64,000 nucleotides of DNA from Deltaproteobacteria bacterium (GTDB lineage: Bacteria > Desulfobacterota > Binatia > UBA12015): positions 1 through 64,000 of the forward strand of contig VGTK01000003.1 of assembly GCA_016874715.1 (NCBI GenBank), read 5' to 3'. Of this stretch, positions 8,602 to 19,109 are shown one piece after another; positions within the stretch are counted from its first letter, which is position 1; each line of letters opens with the position of its first letter. The position numbers and the translations under genes are program-made. Below the pieces are notes generated by a model. It made no database searches. It saw nothing but the letters and a program-made list of their open reading frames with translations, and was not told the origin of the DNA.

Positions 8602-8958
8602 TCACGGCGCGTTCTGCAGACCGCCGTTGCCCGAATCCCAGTTGAACGTCTTGTTGCCGCTCGTGTGGAAGGCGCTGGCCGTGAAGGCCGAGCTCGACGG
8701 CTGGATGCTGATGGTGACGCCCGGCGACTGCTTGAAGCCGGTCAGGGTAGTCGGATCGGTCGAGCTCGTGTACGCCGCGTTGGCCGCGAAGTACGCCTCC
8801 TCGGCCGTCGCGAGATTGCGCAGATCCGACGAAGCGCGGGCGTTGAAGCCCTGAGCGCGATACGCAGAGAACTGCGGAATCGCGATCGCCGCCAGAATGC
8901 CGATGATCGCGACAACCACCAGAAGCTCGATCAACGTGAAGCCTTTCTCGTTCCTCAT
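8602..8958 (-). CDS. pilA: major type IV pilin
   Basis: A 118-residue type IVa-style prepilin: leader MRNEKG, cleavage, then mature FTLIELLVVVAIIGILAAIA with Glu5. The ATG at 8956-8958 is fixed by the six-residue leader and by a GGGAGGT Shine-Dalgarno eight bases upstream. The frame extends upstream but cannot be pilin. The mature protein of about 112 residues has no cysteine, so the disulphide-bounded D-loop of Pseudomonas-type pilins is absent. The C-terminal half is rich in Ser, Thr and Asn, which would suit O-glycosylation. It is transcribed alone, between a sigma-54 type promoter (9057-9072) and an intrinsic terminator (8544-8575), as expected for a highly expressed major subunit. Confidence 0.93.
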   Translation of the reverse strand: MRNEKGFTLIELLVVVAIIGILAAIAIPQFSAYRAQGFNARASSDLRNLATAEEAYFAANAAYTSSTDPTTLTGFKQSPGVTISIQPSSSAFTASAFHTSGNKTFNWDSGNGGLQNAP

Positions 8959-9019
8959 AGTTCCGACCTCCCGGTCCCATTGGCGCCTCGCCTCGCGGTG
9001 GCGCTGCCCGAAGACTTTC

Positions 9020-9039
9020 GTCGCACTCGAGTGTGCGAC
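9020..9039 (-). promoter_or_regulatory. inverted repeat in the pilA leader, shared with pilB upstream region
   Basis: GTCGCAC (9020-9026) and GTGCGAC (9033-9039) form 7-base arms around six bases. The site lies 62 to 81 bases upstream of the pilA ATG and just inside the predicted transcript from the sigma-54 promoter. On the minus strand it reads GTCGCACACTCGAGTGCGAC. The same GTCGCACACT half followed by GTGCGAC occurs upstream of pilB at 16563-16588. It could be a DNA operator or an RNA hairpin in the 5' UTR. Confidence 0.6.
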
Positions 9040-9056
9040 TGCTGGCCGGCGATAGG

Positions 9057-9072
9057 AGCAAGCGAAATGCCA
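9057..9072 (-). promoter_or_regulatory. sigma-54 promoter of pilA
   Basis: The minus strand reads TGGCAT-TTCGC-TTGCT. This is the -24/-12 pattern with GG and GC separated by ten bases, one mismatch from the TGGCAC-N5-TTGCW consensus. The predicted start of transcription is near 9046, giving a leader of about 88 bases before the pilA ATG. Sigma-54 control of pilA by PilR is known in Pseudomonas and others, and a PilR-type activator is encoded at 9611-11782. Confidence 0.8.
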
Positions 9073-9390
9073 CGTCGCCTCGCGCACCGGGCGTCACCGC
9101 GCCCCCGGAGAATTCTACGGTTTTCACGGATCGTCCGGCGGCCCGACGTCGCCGCGACGGTACCGGTGCGGTGTGTCCTTGCCGCTCTCGACCAACCGGT
9201 GACGCAACACGCCCGTCACGAGAGTAACGCTGCCACGTAGCGGCACGCTGCACGCAGCCGGACGAGAACTCGACGCGTTCCGCCCAACCGACGCAACGAC
9301 ACCGCACACGGCGCAGCCGGAGGTCGAACCCCGCGACGCATCCGCCCGCGCAAAGCCGAAAGCAAGCGTCAGAGCGCGGCATCGAGCGCG
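9073..9390 (+). other. non-coding upstream region of pilA
   Basis: No gene is evident here. The segment lies upstream of the pilA sigma-54 promoter, where enhancer sites for the activator would be expected. I could not identify a convincing repeated enhancer motif by eye. It is bounded on the right by two copies of the dispersed palindromic element. Confidence 0.5.
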
Positions 9391-9447
9391 GAGAGTGGGG
9401 CCCCGACGGGCTCGACCCGTCGGGGCGAGGGGGCGCGTGCCCCCTCG
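9391..9447 (+). repeat. dispersed composite palindromic element, copy 1
   Basis: The constant segment GAGTGGGG is followed by a 10-bp stem (ccccgacggg 9401-9410 with cccgtcgggg 9416-9425) and immediately by a 9-bp stem cgagggggc / gccccctcg (9426-9434 with 9439-9447). The same two-hairpin layout recurs across the window next to gene ends. Confidence 0.85.
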
Positions 9448-9490
9448 TCGGACACCGCGAGCACCGCGAACGCCGCGCGCCACCCCGCGC

Positions 9491-9604
9491 GCCCGGCGCG
9501 CGGCCGAGCGAAGCGAGCGCGGGGAGTGGGGCCCCACGCGGCTCCGCCGCGTGGGGCGAGGGGGCGCGTGCCCCCTCGTCGCGATGGGCACGCGTGCCCC
9601 CTCG
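9491..9604 (+). repeat. dispersed composite palindromic element, copy 2
   Basis: The order is GCGCGGCCGAGCGAAGCGAG, then CGGGGAGTGGG, then hairpin ccccacgcg / cgcgtgggg (9532-9540 with 9548-9556), then hairpin cgagggggc / gccccctcg (9557-9565 with 9570-9578). A third partial arm ending ccccctcg (9597-9604) lies a few bases from the stop of the sensor-activator gene at 9611. It may also act as that gene's transcript end. Confidence 0.85.
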
Positions 9605-9610
9605 TTGAAA

Positions 9611-11778
<2,168 letters not shown>

Positions 11779-11782
<4 letters not shown>

Positions 11783-13002
11783 GAGCCGAGGAGCGAGCCG
11801 AGCTGGAAGATCGGCAGATACATCGAGACCACGAGGCCACCGATGATCGTGCCGAGCACGACGATGACCAGCGGTTCCATGAGCGCGGTGAGGTTGTTGA
11901 CCGCGACGTCGACCTCCTCCTCGTAGAAGTCCGCGATCTTCTGCAGCATCTGGTCGATGGCGCCGGTCATCTCGCCGGCGCCGATCATCTGACAGACCAT
12001 CGGCGGGAAGACACCGCTCTGCGAGAGCGGCTCGAGCATCGTCCGGCCCTGGCTGATGCTCTCCCGGATCATGAACCCCGCGCGCTCGACGACCTTGTTG
12101 CCCGCGGTGCGCGCGGTGATGGTCAGCGAGTCGAGAATCGGCACGCCCGACGAGACCAGCGTGCCCAGCGTGCGCGCGAAGCGCGCGATCGACGCCTTGC
12201 GAATCAGATCGCCGATGATCGGGAGGCGAAGTAGCAGGCGGTCGATCGCGAGCCGCCCGCGCTCGGTCCTGTACGTCTGACGGATCGCGACGACGATGAG
12301 CACCGCCGTCAGCCCGATCCAGTGCAGCGTGGAGATCACGAAGTTCGAGATGTTGATGACGATCTGCGTCGGCAGCGGTAGCGCCTTGTCGAAGCTCGCG
12401 AAGAGCTCGGCGAAGACCGGGATGACGAACACCAGCAGGATCAGCGTGACGACGACCGCGACGGTGATGATGGTCGCGGGGTAGATCATCGCGCCCTTGA
12501 TCTTCCGCTTGAGGGACATCATCTTCTCCATGTAGATGGAGAGGCGTCCCAGGATGGTGTCGAGGATGCCGCCGACCTCGCCGGCCTGCACCATGTTGAC
12601 GTAGAGCTCGTCAAAGGTCTTCGGGAACTTCCGCAGAGCGTCGGACAGCGTCGACCCCGCCTCGACCGATTCCTTCACCTCACGGACCTGCGCGCCGAAC
12701 GTCTTGTTGTCCGACTGCGACGCGAGAATTTCGAGGATCTGCACCAGCGGCATGCCTGCGTCGATCATGGTCGTGAGCTGGCGGGTGAAGACGACGACGT
12801 CCTTCGACTTGACGGTCTTCCGGAAGCCGGGGATCGAGACGTCGCGGTCGAGCCCCTTGCCGCGCTCGCGGATCCTGTTCGTGTTCGGCTGGATGCGCTG
12901 CGCACGAAGACGGTTGATCACCGCCTCGCGCGACGGCGCCTCCATGTTCCCGCGCAGGACCTTCCCGCTCGCGGTACGCCCTTCGTAGGCGAATACCGGC
13001 AT
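11779..13002 (-). CDS. pilC: type IV pilus inner-membrane platform protein PilC
   Basis: A 407-residue GspF/PilC-family protein with two homologous cytoplasmic T2SSF domains (about 70-195 and 275-395) separated by transmembrane helices, and the usual C-terminal helix [19 protein letters not shown]. It opens [14 protein letters not shown] as is typical of PilC. PilC is the inner-membrane core that converts PilB/PilT ATP hydrolysis into pilin insertion or removal. The ATG at 13002 is preceded by an AGGAGA site. It lies 155 bases downstream of pilT, with a copy of the palindromic element between them, and its stop overlaps the start of the sensor-activator gene. Confidence 0.95.
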
Positions 13003-13019
13003 TCGTGTCTCCTATTCCC

Positions 13020-13103
13020 TCGAGGGCGCCTGCGCCCCCTCGCCCCGACGGGCCAGGCCCGCCGGGGACCCGCTCCCCGCGCTCGCGGCGCTCGGCCGCG
13101 CGC
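13020..13103 (-). repeat. dispersed composite palindromic element, copy 3 (inverted)
   Basis: The element is on the opposite strand. Read on the minus strand it gives gcggccgagcgccgcgagcg, then cggggagcgg, then hairpin ccccggcggg / cccgtcgggg, then the cgagggggcg / cgccctcg arm. It sits in the 155-base gap between pilT and pilC. Confidence 0.75.
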
Positions 13104-13157
13104 CATGCGCGCGGAGTCCGGCCTGCGTCACGTCCCTCGTCCCCGCGCGTTCCCTGG

Positions 13158-14267
13158 TCAGCGGCCCGCGAGGGTGATGCGACCCGCCGGGGCGGCCATG
13201 CTGGCCTTCCCGCCGCCGAGCATCTGCTTCAACTCCTCGGGCTCGGTCGCCGCCTCGAGCGCCGCCTCCTGCGTGATCAGCCGCCGCGACACGAGGTCGA
13301 GCAACGACTGCGACATCGTGACCATGCCCCACTTCTGCTGTCCGACCTGCATCTGCGAGTAGAGCTGATGCACCTTCTCCTCGCGGATCAGGTTCCGGAT
13401 GGCGGGGTTCGGAATCATCAGCTCGCAGGCCATGACGCGCCCCTGGCCGTCGGCCCGCGCGAGCAGCGTCTGCGACAGGACCGCCTCGAGCACCAGCGAG
13501 AGCTGTGCGCGCACCTGATCCTGTTGGCCGGCCGGAAAGACGTCGATGACGCGGTTGATCGTCTGGACCGCGGAGTTCGTGTGCAGCGTCGCGAACACCA
13601 GGTGACCGGTCTCGGCGATGGTCAGCGCCGCCTCGATCGTCTCGAGGTCGCGAAGCTCGCCGACCAGCACGACGTCCGGATCCTGGCGGAGGATGTGCTT
13701 GAGGGCCGCGCCGAAGCTGTGCGTGTCGGCGAACACCTCGCGCTGGTTGACGATGCACTTCTTGTGGTTGTGCAGGAACTCGATCGGATCCTCGACCGTG
13801 ATGATGTGCTCGGCGCGCGTCTCGTTGATCTGGTCGATCATCGCCGCCATCGTCGTCGACTTGCCGCTGCCGGTCGGGCCGGTCACGAGCACGAGACCGC
13901 GCGGTAGCTTGATCAGGTTGTCGGCCGCGGGCGGGAGACCGAGCTTCGCCAGCGGCGGCGCCGTGTGCGGGATCGCACGGAAGACCCCGCCCACCGCGCC
14001 GCGCTGCAGGAAGAGATTGCCGCGGAAGCGGGACAGTCCTGCGACGCTGAAGGAGAAGTCGAGCTCGTTTTCCTCCTCGAACTTCTTCTTCTGCTGCTCG
14101 GTCAGGATGCTGTAGCAGAGCTGCTTGGTCATGTTCGGGGTGAGGTCCTCGAACGGCAGCGGCGCCACGTCGCCATGGACGCGGATCATCGGTGGCGATC
14201 CCGCGGTGATGTGCAGGTCGGACGCGCTCTGCGCGCTCATCTGCTCGAACAGCTCGTGCATCTGCAT
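13158..14267 (-). CDS. pilT: type IV pilus retraction ATPase PilT
   Basis: A 369-residue secretion ATPase. Residues 1-100 form the PAS-like N-domain with the typical SDLHITAGSPPMIRVHG start. Walker A is GPTGSGKS (130-137), Walker B lies within DPDVVLVGELRD, and the His box is GHLVFATLHTNSA. The PilT-specific AIRNLIREEK motif near the C-terminus separates it from PilB and GspE. It powers pilus retraction and twitching motility. The start MQMHELFEQM at 14267 is supported by a GGGGGGA stretch five bases upstream. A consensus sigma-54 promoter at 14327-14342 would place it first in a pilT-pilC-activator transcript. The C-terminal 45 residues are Ala/Gly-rich and may be disordered. Confidence 0.95.
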   Translation of the reverse strand: MQMHELFEQMSAQSASDLHITAGSPPMIRVHGDVAPLPFEDLTPNMTKQLCYSILTEQQKKKFEEENELDFSFSVAGLSRFRGNLFLQRGAVGGVFRAIPHTAPPLAKLGLPPAADNLIKLPRGLVLVTGPTGSGKSTTMAAMIDQINETRAEHIITVEDPIEFLHNHKKCIVNQREVFADTHSFGAALKHILRQDPDVVLVGELRDLETIEAALTIAETGHLVFATLHTNSAVQTINRVIDVFPAGQQDQVRAQLSLVLEAVLSQTLLARADGQGRVMACELMIPNPAIRNLIREEKVHQLYSQMQVGQQKWGMVTMSQSLLDLVSRRLITQEAALEAATEPEELKQMLGGGKASMAAPAGRITLAGR

Positions 14268-14326
14268 GCAAATCCCCCCTGTGAGGTGCTCGGCCGGCGC
14301 CCGACACCGGTCCGACGTGGGATGTG

Positions 14327-14342
14327 TGCAAGGCAGGTGCCA
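14327..14342 (-). promoter_or_regulatory. consensus sigma-54 promoter of pilT
   Basis: The minus strand reads TGGCAC-CTGCC-TTGCA, a perfect match to the sigma-54 consensus with GG and GC ten bases apart. The predicted start is near 14316, about 50 bases before the pilT ATG. pilT, pilC and the sigma-54 activator follow in order, so the activator may control its own synthesis. Confidence 0.85.
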
Positions 14343-14628
14343 CCGAAGACCGGACGGCAACCCTTTTCGTTACGCAGCTTTCCGCGATCGGCCCGGGTCA
14401 GGAGCGGCACACGAGAAACACCCGCGTTGCTCTCGTGACGCCCCGCCCCGCACAGCCGACGGCATGCGCGCCACTGCGCACGCGCGCCCGGGACTGCGGC
14501 CGCACGCTGCCCGGCATCGGCCCCGCCGCGGAGCTGCAGGGGTGTGGGCGAGCGCCGCGAGCGGGGGTCAGGAGGCTCCGCGCGGTTCCGCCGCGTGGCG
14601 GAACAGGGTGGCGGCCCCCTCTCCGCAC
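14343..14628 (-). other. intergenic region between pilB and pilT, with decayed palindromic element
   Basis: No gene is supported in the 361 bases between pilB and pilT. The part beside pilB (about 14550-14625) contains a degenerate copy of the dispersed element: GAGCGGGGGTCAGG, a damaged ccgcgcgg/ccgcgtgg stem and a remnant ggcggccccctc arm. The rest is GC-rich sequence with no recognised motif apart from the pilT promoter. Confidence 0.55.
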
Positions 14629-16383
<1,755 letters not shown>

Positions 16384-16562
16384 GCGGTTCGACCTGGGAG
16401 ACCTCGTCGCCGATGTCAGGCGCGCACCTCGCCCGTGCTCGGCGCGTGGTGCGTGAGCGTCCGGCGACGGCGCGAGACTGAACCAGCCTCGCTGGGGTTT
16501 GGATCTGCCCTGCATATCGGCGGGTCCGCGACGTCTCGTTACGACCGGGCGCAAAGAAAACG

Positions 16563-16588
16563 GGTCGCACGACATGCAGTGTGCGACC
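16563..16588 (-). promoter_or_regulatory. inverted repeat upstream of pilB matching the pilA leader repeat
   Basis: GGTCGCAC (16563-16570) and GTGCGACC (16581-16588) are 8-base arms around ten bases, 180 bases upstream of the pilB ATG. On the minus strand it reads GTCGCACACT...GTGCGAC, sharing the ten-base half GTCGCACACT with the site in the pilA leader (9020-9039). No confident promoter was found beside it. The rest of the 270-base gap between pilB and aroE has no recognised feature. Confidence 0.55.
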
Positions 16589-16653
16589 GCACCCGCGCCC
16601 TGGCGAGCGGGAGGTACCTCGAGGGCAGCGGGGAGGCTATGGCAGGCGTGACA

Positions 16654-17601
16654 TCATCTGCGCCGGGGGGACGCCGGGCGCGCGCGTTCCGGCCGCGCAG
16701 CCGACGTCGCCGGCGCCCTGGCCGGCGACGCGGCAGAGCGCAACGCACGCCGCATCACCTCGAGCGGCGGCGAGACTCCGGTCCACAGCTCGAACGCGAC
16801 CGCGCCCTGGTGCAGCAGCATCCCGAGGCCGTTCACACCCCGTCGTCGCGCACGATGCGCCGCCGCGAGGAACGGCGTGACGCGCGCGGTGTAGACGAGG
16901 TCGTAGAACAGGCAGCCGGCCGAGGTCGCGGCGAAGGCGAACGGCAGGAACGGCTCGCCGTGCATGCCCACGGGGGTCGTGTTCAGGACGACGTCGGCTG
17001 CCGCGAGGTGCTGCGCCGCGGACCCGCGCGCGTCGGCCAGCGCGTCGAGTCGCACGGCAAGAAGCCGCGCGCGCACGACCGGGCCGAGCTCGTCGAGCAG
17101 CGCCCGCGCCTGCTCGGCGCGGCGCGCCGCGACCACGACGGTCCGCGTGCGCCTCGCGAGCGCCACCACGGTCGCCCGCGCCGAACCGCCGGCACCGAGC
17201 ACGATCGCGAGCTTTGCGCGCGGCGCGAGGCCGGATTCGTCGAGCGCGAGCGACAGACCCGGGACGTCCGTGTTGTCGCCGCGCAGCACACCGTCGCGGT
17301 TCACGATCGTGTTCACCGCCCCGGTCGCTCTGGCGACCGGCGAGAGCACGTCGAGGTGCGGAATCACCGCCTGCTTGTGCGGGATGGTGACGTTGAGACC
17401 GGCGAGCCCGAGCGCACGGACCGCGGCGACCGCGGCCCCGACGTCGTCGGGGCGCACACGGAACGCGCCGTACGCGAAGTCGAGGCCGAGCGCACGGAAG
17501 GCCGCGTTGTGCATCAGCGGCGAGCGCGAGTGGGCGATGGGGTCGCCGATCACCGCCACGATCCGCGTCGTCGCCGCCAGGGGAACCCGGGTCGCCGTCA
17601 T
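16654..17601 (-). CDS. aroE: shikimate dehydrogenase
   Basis: A 315-residue NADPH-dependent enzyme that reduces 3-dehydroshikimate to shikimate in the cytoplasm. Seen are the substrate site SRSPLMHNAAF, the catalytic lysine in NVTIPHKQAV, the paired aspartate in GDNTDVPGL, the Rossmann loop GAGGSARATV, NTTPVGM and a C-terminal GLGMLLHQGAVAFELWTG. It is slightly longer than usual (270-290) because of an Ala/Pro/Arg-rich tail of about 30 residues. The ATG at 17601 follows directly after a 33-bp tandem repeat array. It is divergent from pfkA and appears monocistronic. Confidence 0.95.
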   Translation of the reverse strand: MTATRVPLAATTRIVAVIGDPIAHSRSPLMHNAAFRALGLDFAYGAFRVRPDDVGAAVAAVRALGLAGLNVTIPHKQAVIPHLDVLSPVARATGAVNTIVNRDGVLRGDNTDVPGLSLALDESGLAPRAKLAIVLGAGGSARATVVALARRTRTVVVAARRAEQARALLDELGPVVRARLLAVRLDALADARGSAAQHLAAADVVLNTTPVGMHGEPFLPFAFAATSAGCLFYDLVYTARVTPFLAAAHRARRRGVNGLGMLLHQGAVAFELWTGVSPPLEVMRRALRSAASPARAPATSAARPERARPASPRRR

Positions 17602-17623
17602 GGCGGGCGTCTACACGCGCGGG

Positions 17624-17764
17624 CACGGGCGTAGCAACCGCCTCGCGACGCGCACGCACGGGCGTAGCAACCGCCTCGCGACGCGCACGCACGGGCGTAG
17701 CAACCGCCTCGCGACGCGCACGCACGGGCGTAGCAACCGCCTCGCGACGCGCACGCACGGGCGT
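17624..17764 (+). repeat. 33-bp tandem repeat, four units plus a partial
   Basis: Four identical 33-base units start at 17624, 17657, 17690 and 17723, each beginning cacgggcgtagcaaccgcct, followed by nine bases of a fifth. The array fills most of the intergenic space between the divergent aroE and pfkA genes. There are no spacers, so it is not a CRISPR. Unit identity implies recent expansion, and copy number may vary between strains. Confidence 0.95.
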
Positions 17765-17813
17765 CGCCAGCGTCTCCGCGCGGACGGGTGGTTCCCTGGA
17801 CCGGCAAGGACGC

Positions 17814-17819
17814 TATACT
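17814..17819 (+). promoter_or_regulatory. probable -10 element of pfkA
   Basis: TATACT stands out in this GC-rich region and lies 39 bases before the GTG start of pfkA. No good -35 element is visible at the expected distance (about 17791-17797, gttccct). GGAGGG follows at 17834-17839 and GGGGG at 17842-17846. Confidence 0.5.
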
Positions 17820-17857
17820 CGAGGTTGCAGCTCGGAGGGACGGGGGCCAGACGCGGC

Positions 17858-18955
17858 GTGGAAATCCAGAAGATCCTCATAATGACCGGCGGTGGCGATG
17901 CACCGGGCCTCAACGCCGTCATCCGGGCTGCCGTGAAGCGAGCCATCACCGGCTACGACTGGCAGGTGATCGGCAGCATCGAGGCGTTCAACGGCGTGCT
18001 CGACGACCCGATGCGGCTCATCCCGCTCGACCTCGACTCCGTGCGCGGCCTGCTGATGCGCGGCGGGACGGTGCTCGGCACCAGCAACGCCGGGGGGCCG
18101 TTCGAGTTCCCGGTCCGGCATCCCGACGGCTCGATCGAAGCGGTCGACCGCTCGGACGAGCTGATCCGCAGGCTGCACCGCATCGGGGTCGATGCGGTGA
18201 TCAGCATCGGCGGCGACGGCTCGCAGCGCATCTCGCAGGCGCTCTTCGAGAAGGGCCTGCCGATCGTCGGCGTACCGAAGACCATCGACAACGACCTCGA
18301 CTCGACCGAGATGACCTTCGGCTTCCAGACCGCCGTCGCCACCGCGACCGACGCGATCGACAAGCTGCACACCACCGCCGAGAGCCACGACCGCGTGATG
18401 ATCCTCGAGGTGATGGGCCGCGACGCCGGCTGGATCGCGCTCTGCTCCGGCATCGCCGGCGGCGCCGACACGATCCTGATCCCCGAGATCCCGTTCGAGG
18501 TCGACAACGTCGCCATGCACATCAAGCGGCGCCGCAAGGAGGGCAACCACTTCGCCATCGTCGTGGTCGCCGAAGGCGCCTTTCCGCGCGGCGGCACGGC
18601 CCTCACGGTGAAGGAGCGCAAGCCCGGGCAGCCGAACCCGATCCTCGGCGGCGTCGGAGCGTGGCTCGGCGGCGAGCTCGAGGCGCGCGGCTTCCACCAG
18701 ACGCGCGTCTGCGTTCTGGGCCACCTGCAGCGCGGCGGCATCCCGTCGGCGATGGACCGGCTGCTGGCGACGCGGTACGGCGTGGCCGTGGTCGACCTGA
18801 TCGCCGAGGGGAAGTTCGGCTACATGGTGGCGCTCAAGAGCGACGAAATCGTCGCGATCCCGATCAAGGACGCGATCAGCCGCTACCGCACGGTCGAGCT
18901 CGACCACAACATGACCAGGACGGCTCGCGGCCTCGGCATCTGCTTCGGGGATTGA
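17858..18955 (+). CDS. pfkA: 6-phosphofructokinase, ATP- or PPi-type group III
   Basis: A 365-residue phosphofructokinase for the committed step of glycolysis. The N-terminal nucleotide loop is GGGDAPGLN, the phosphate-contact motif is GGDGS, and the catalytic motif is PKTIDNDL. Gly at the position after GGD matches ATP-dependent enzymes, whereas Lys in PKTIDND is shared with PPi-dependent ones. This mixed pattern is known from ATP-using actinobacterial enzymes, so the phosphoryl donor cannot be settled here. The GTG at 17858 (MEIQKILIMTGGGDAPG) is chosen because the beta strand before the GGGD loop must be included; the ATG at 17882 would remove it. It stands alone, divergent from aroE. Confidence 0.92.
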   Translation: MEIQKILIMTGGGDAPGLNAVIRAAVKRAITGYDWQVIGSIEAFNGVLDDPMRLIPLDLDSVRGLLMRGGTVLGTSNAGGPFEFPVRHPDGSIEAVDRSDELIRRLHRIGVDAVISIGGDGSQRISQALFEKGLPIVGVPKTIDNDLDSTEMTFGFQTAVATATDAIDKLHTTAESHDRVMILEVMGRDAGWIALCSGIAGGADTILIPEIPFEVDNVAMHIKRRRKEGNHFAIVVVAEGAFPRGGTALTVKERKPGQPNPILGGVGAWLGGELEARGFHQTRVCVLGHLQRGGIPSAMDRLLATRYGVAVVDLIAEGKFGYMVALKSDEIVAIPIKDAISRYRTVELDHNMTRTARGLGICFGD

Positions 18956-19109
18956 ATCGCCGGCAACGCGCAGGTCGCCGCTGCCGCCGATCGACCGGCC
19001 CGGCCACGAGCGAACCGCGGCGGAGAATCGCGCGAACGCCGCGCGGCGAAGGCATCCGGGGTGGGATTGAAGCCCCGGCACGGCGAGGATAAGCCGATCC
19101 GCTCCCGCC

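Noticed and set aside
17624-17764. Possible CRISPR array (33-bp repeats)
   Set aside because: The units are directly adjacent with no unique spacers and there are no cas genes.
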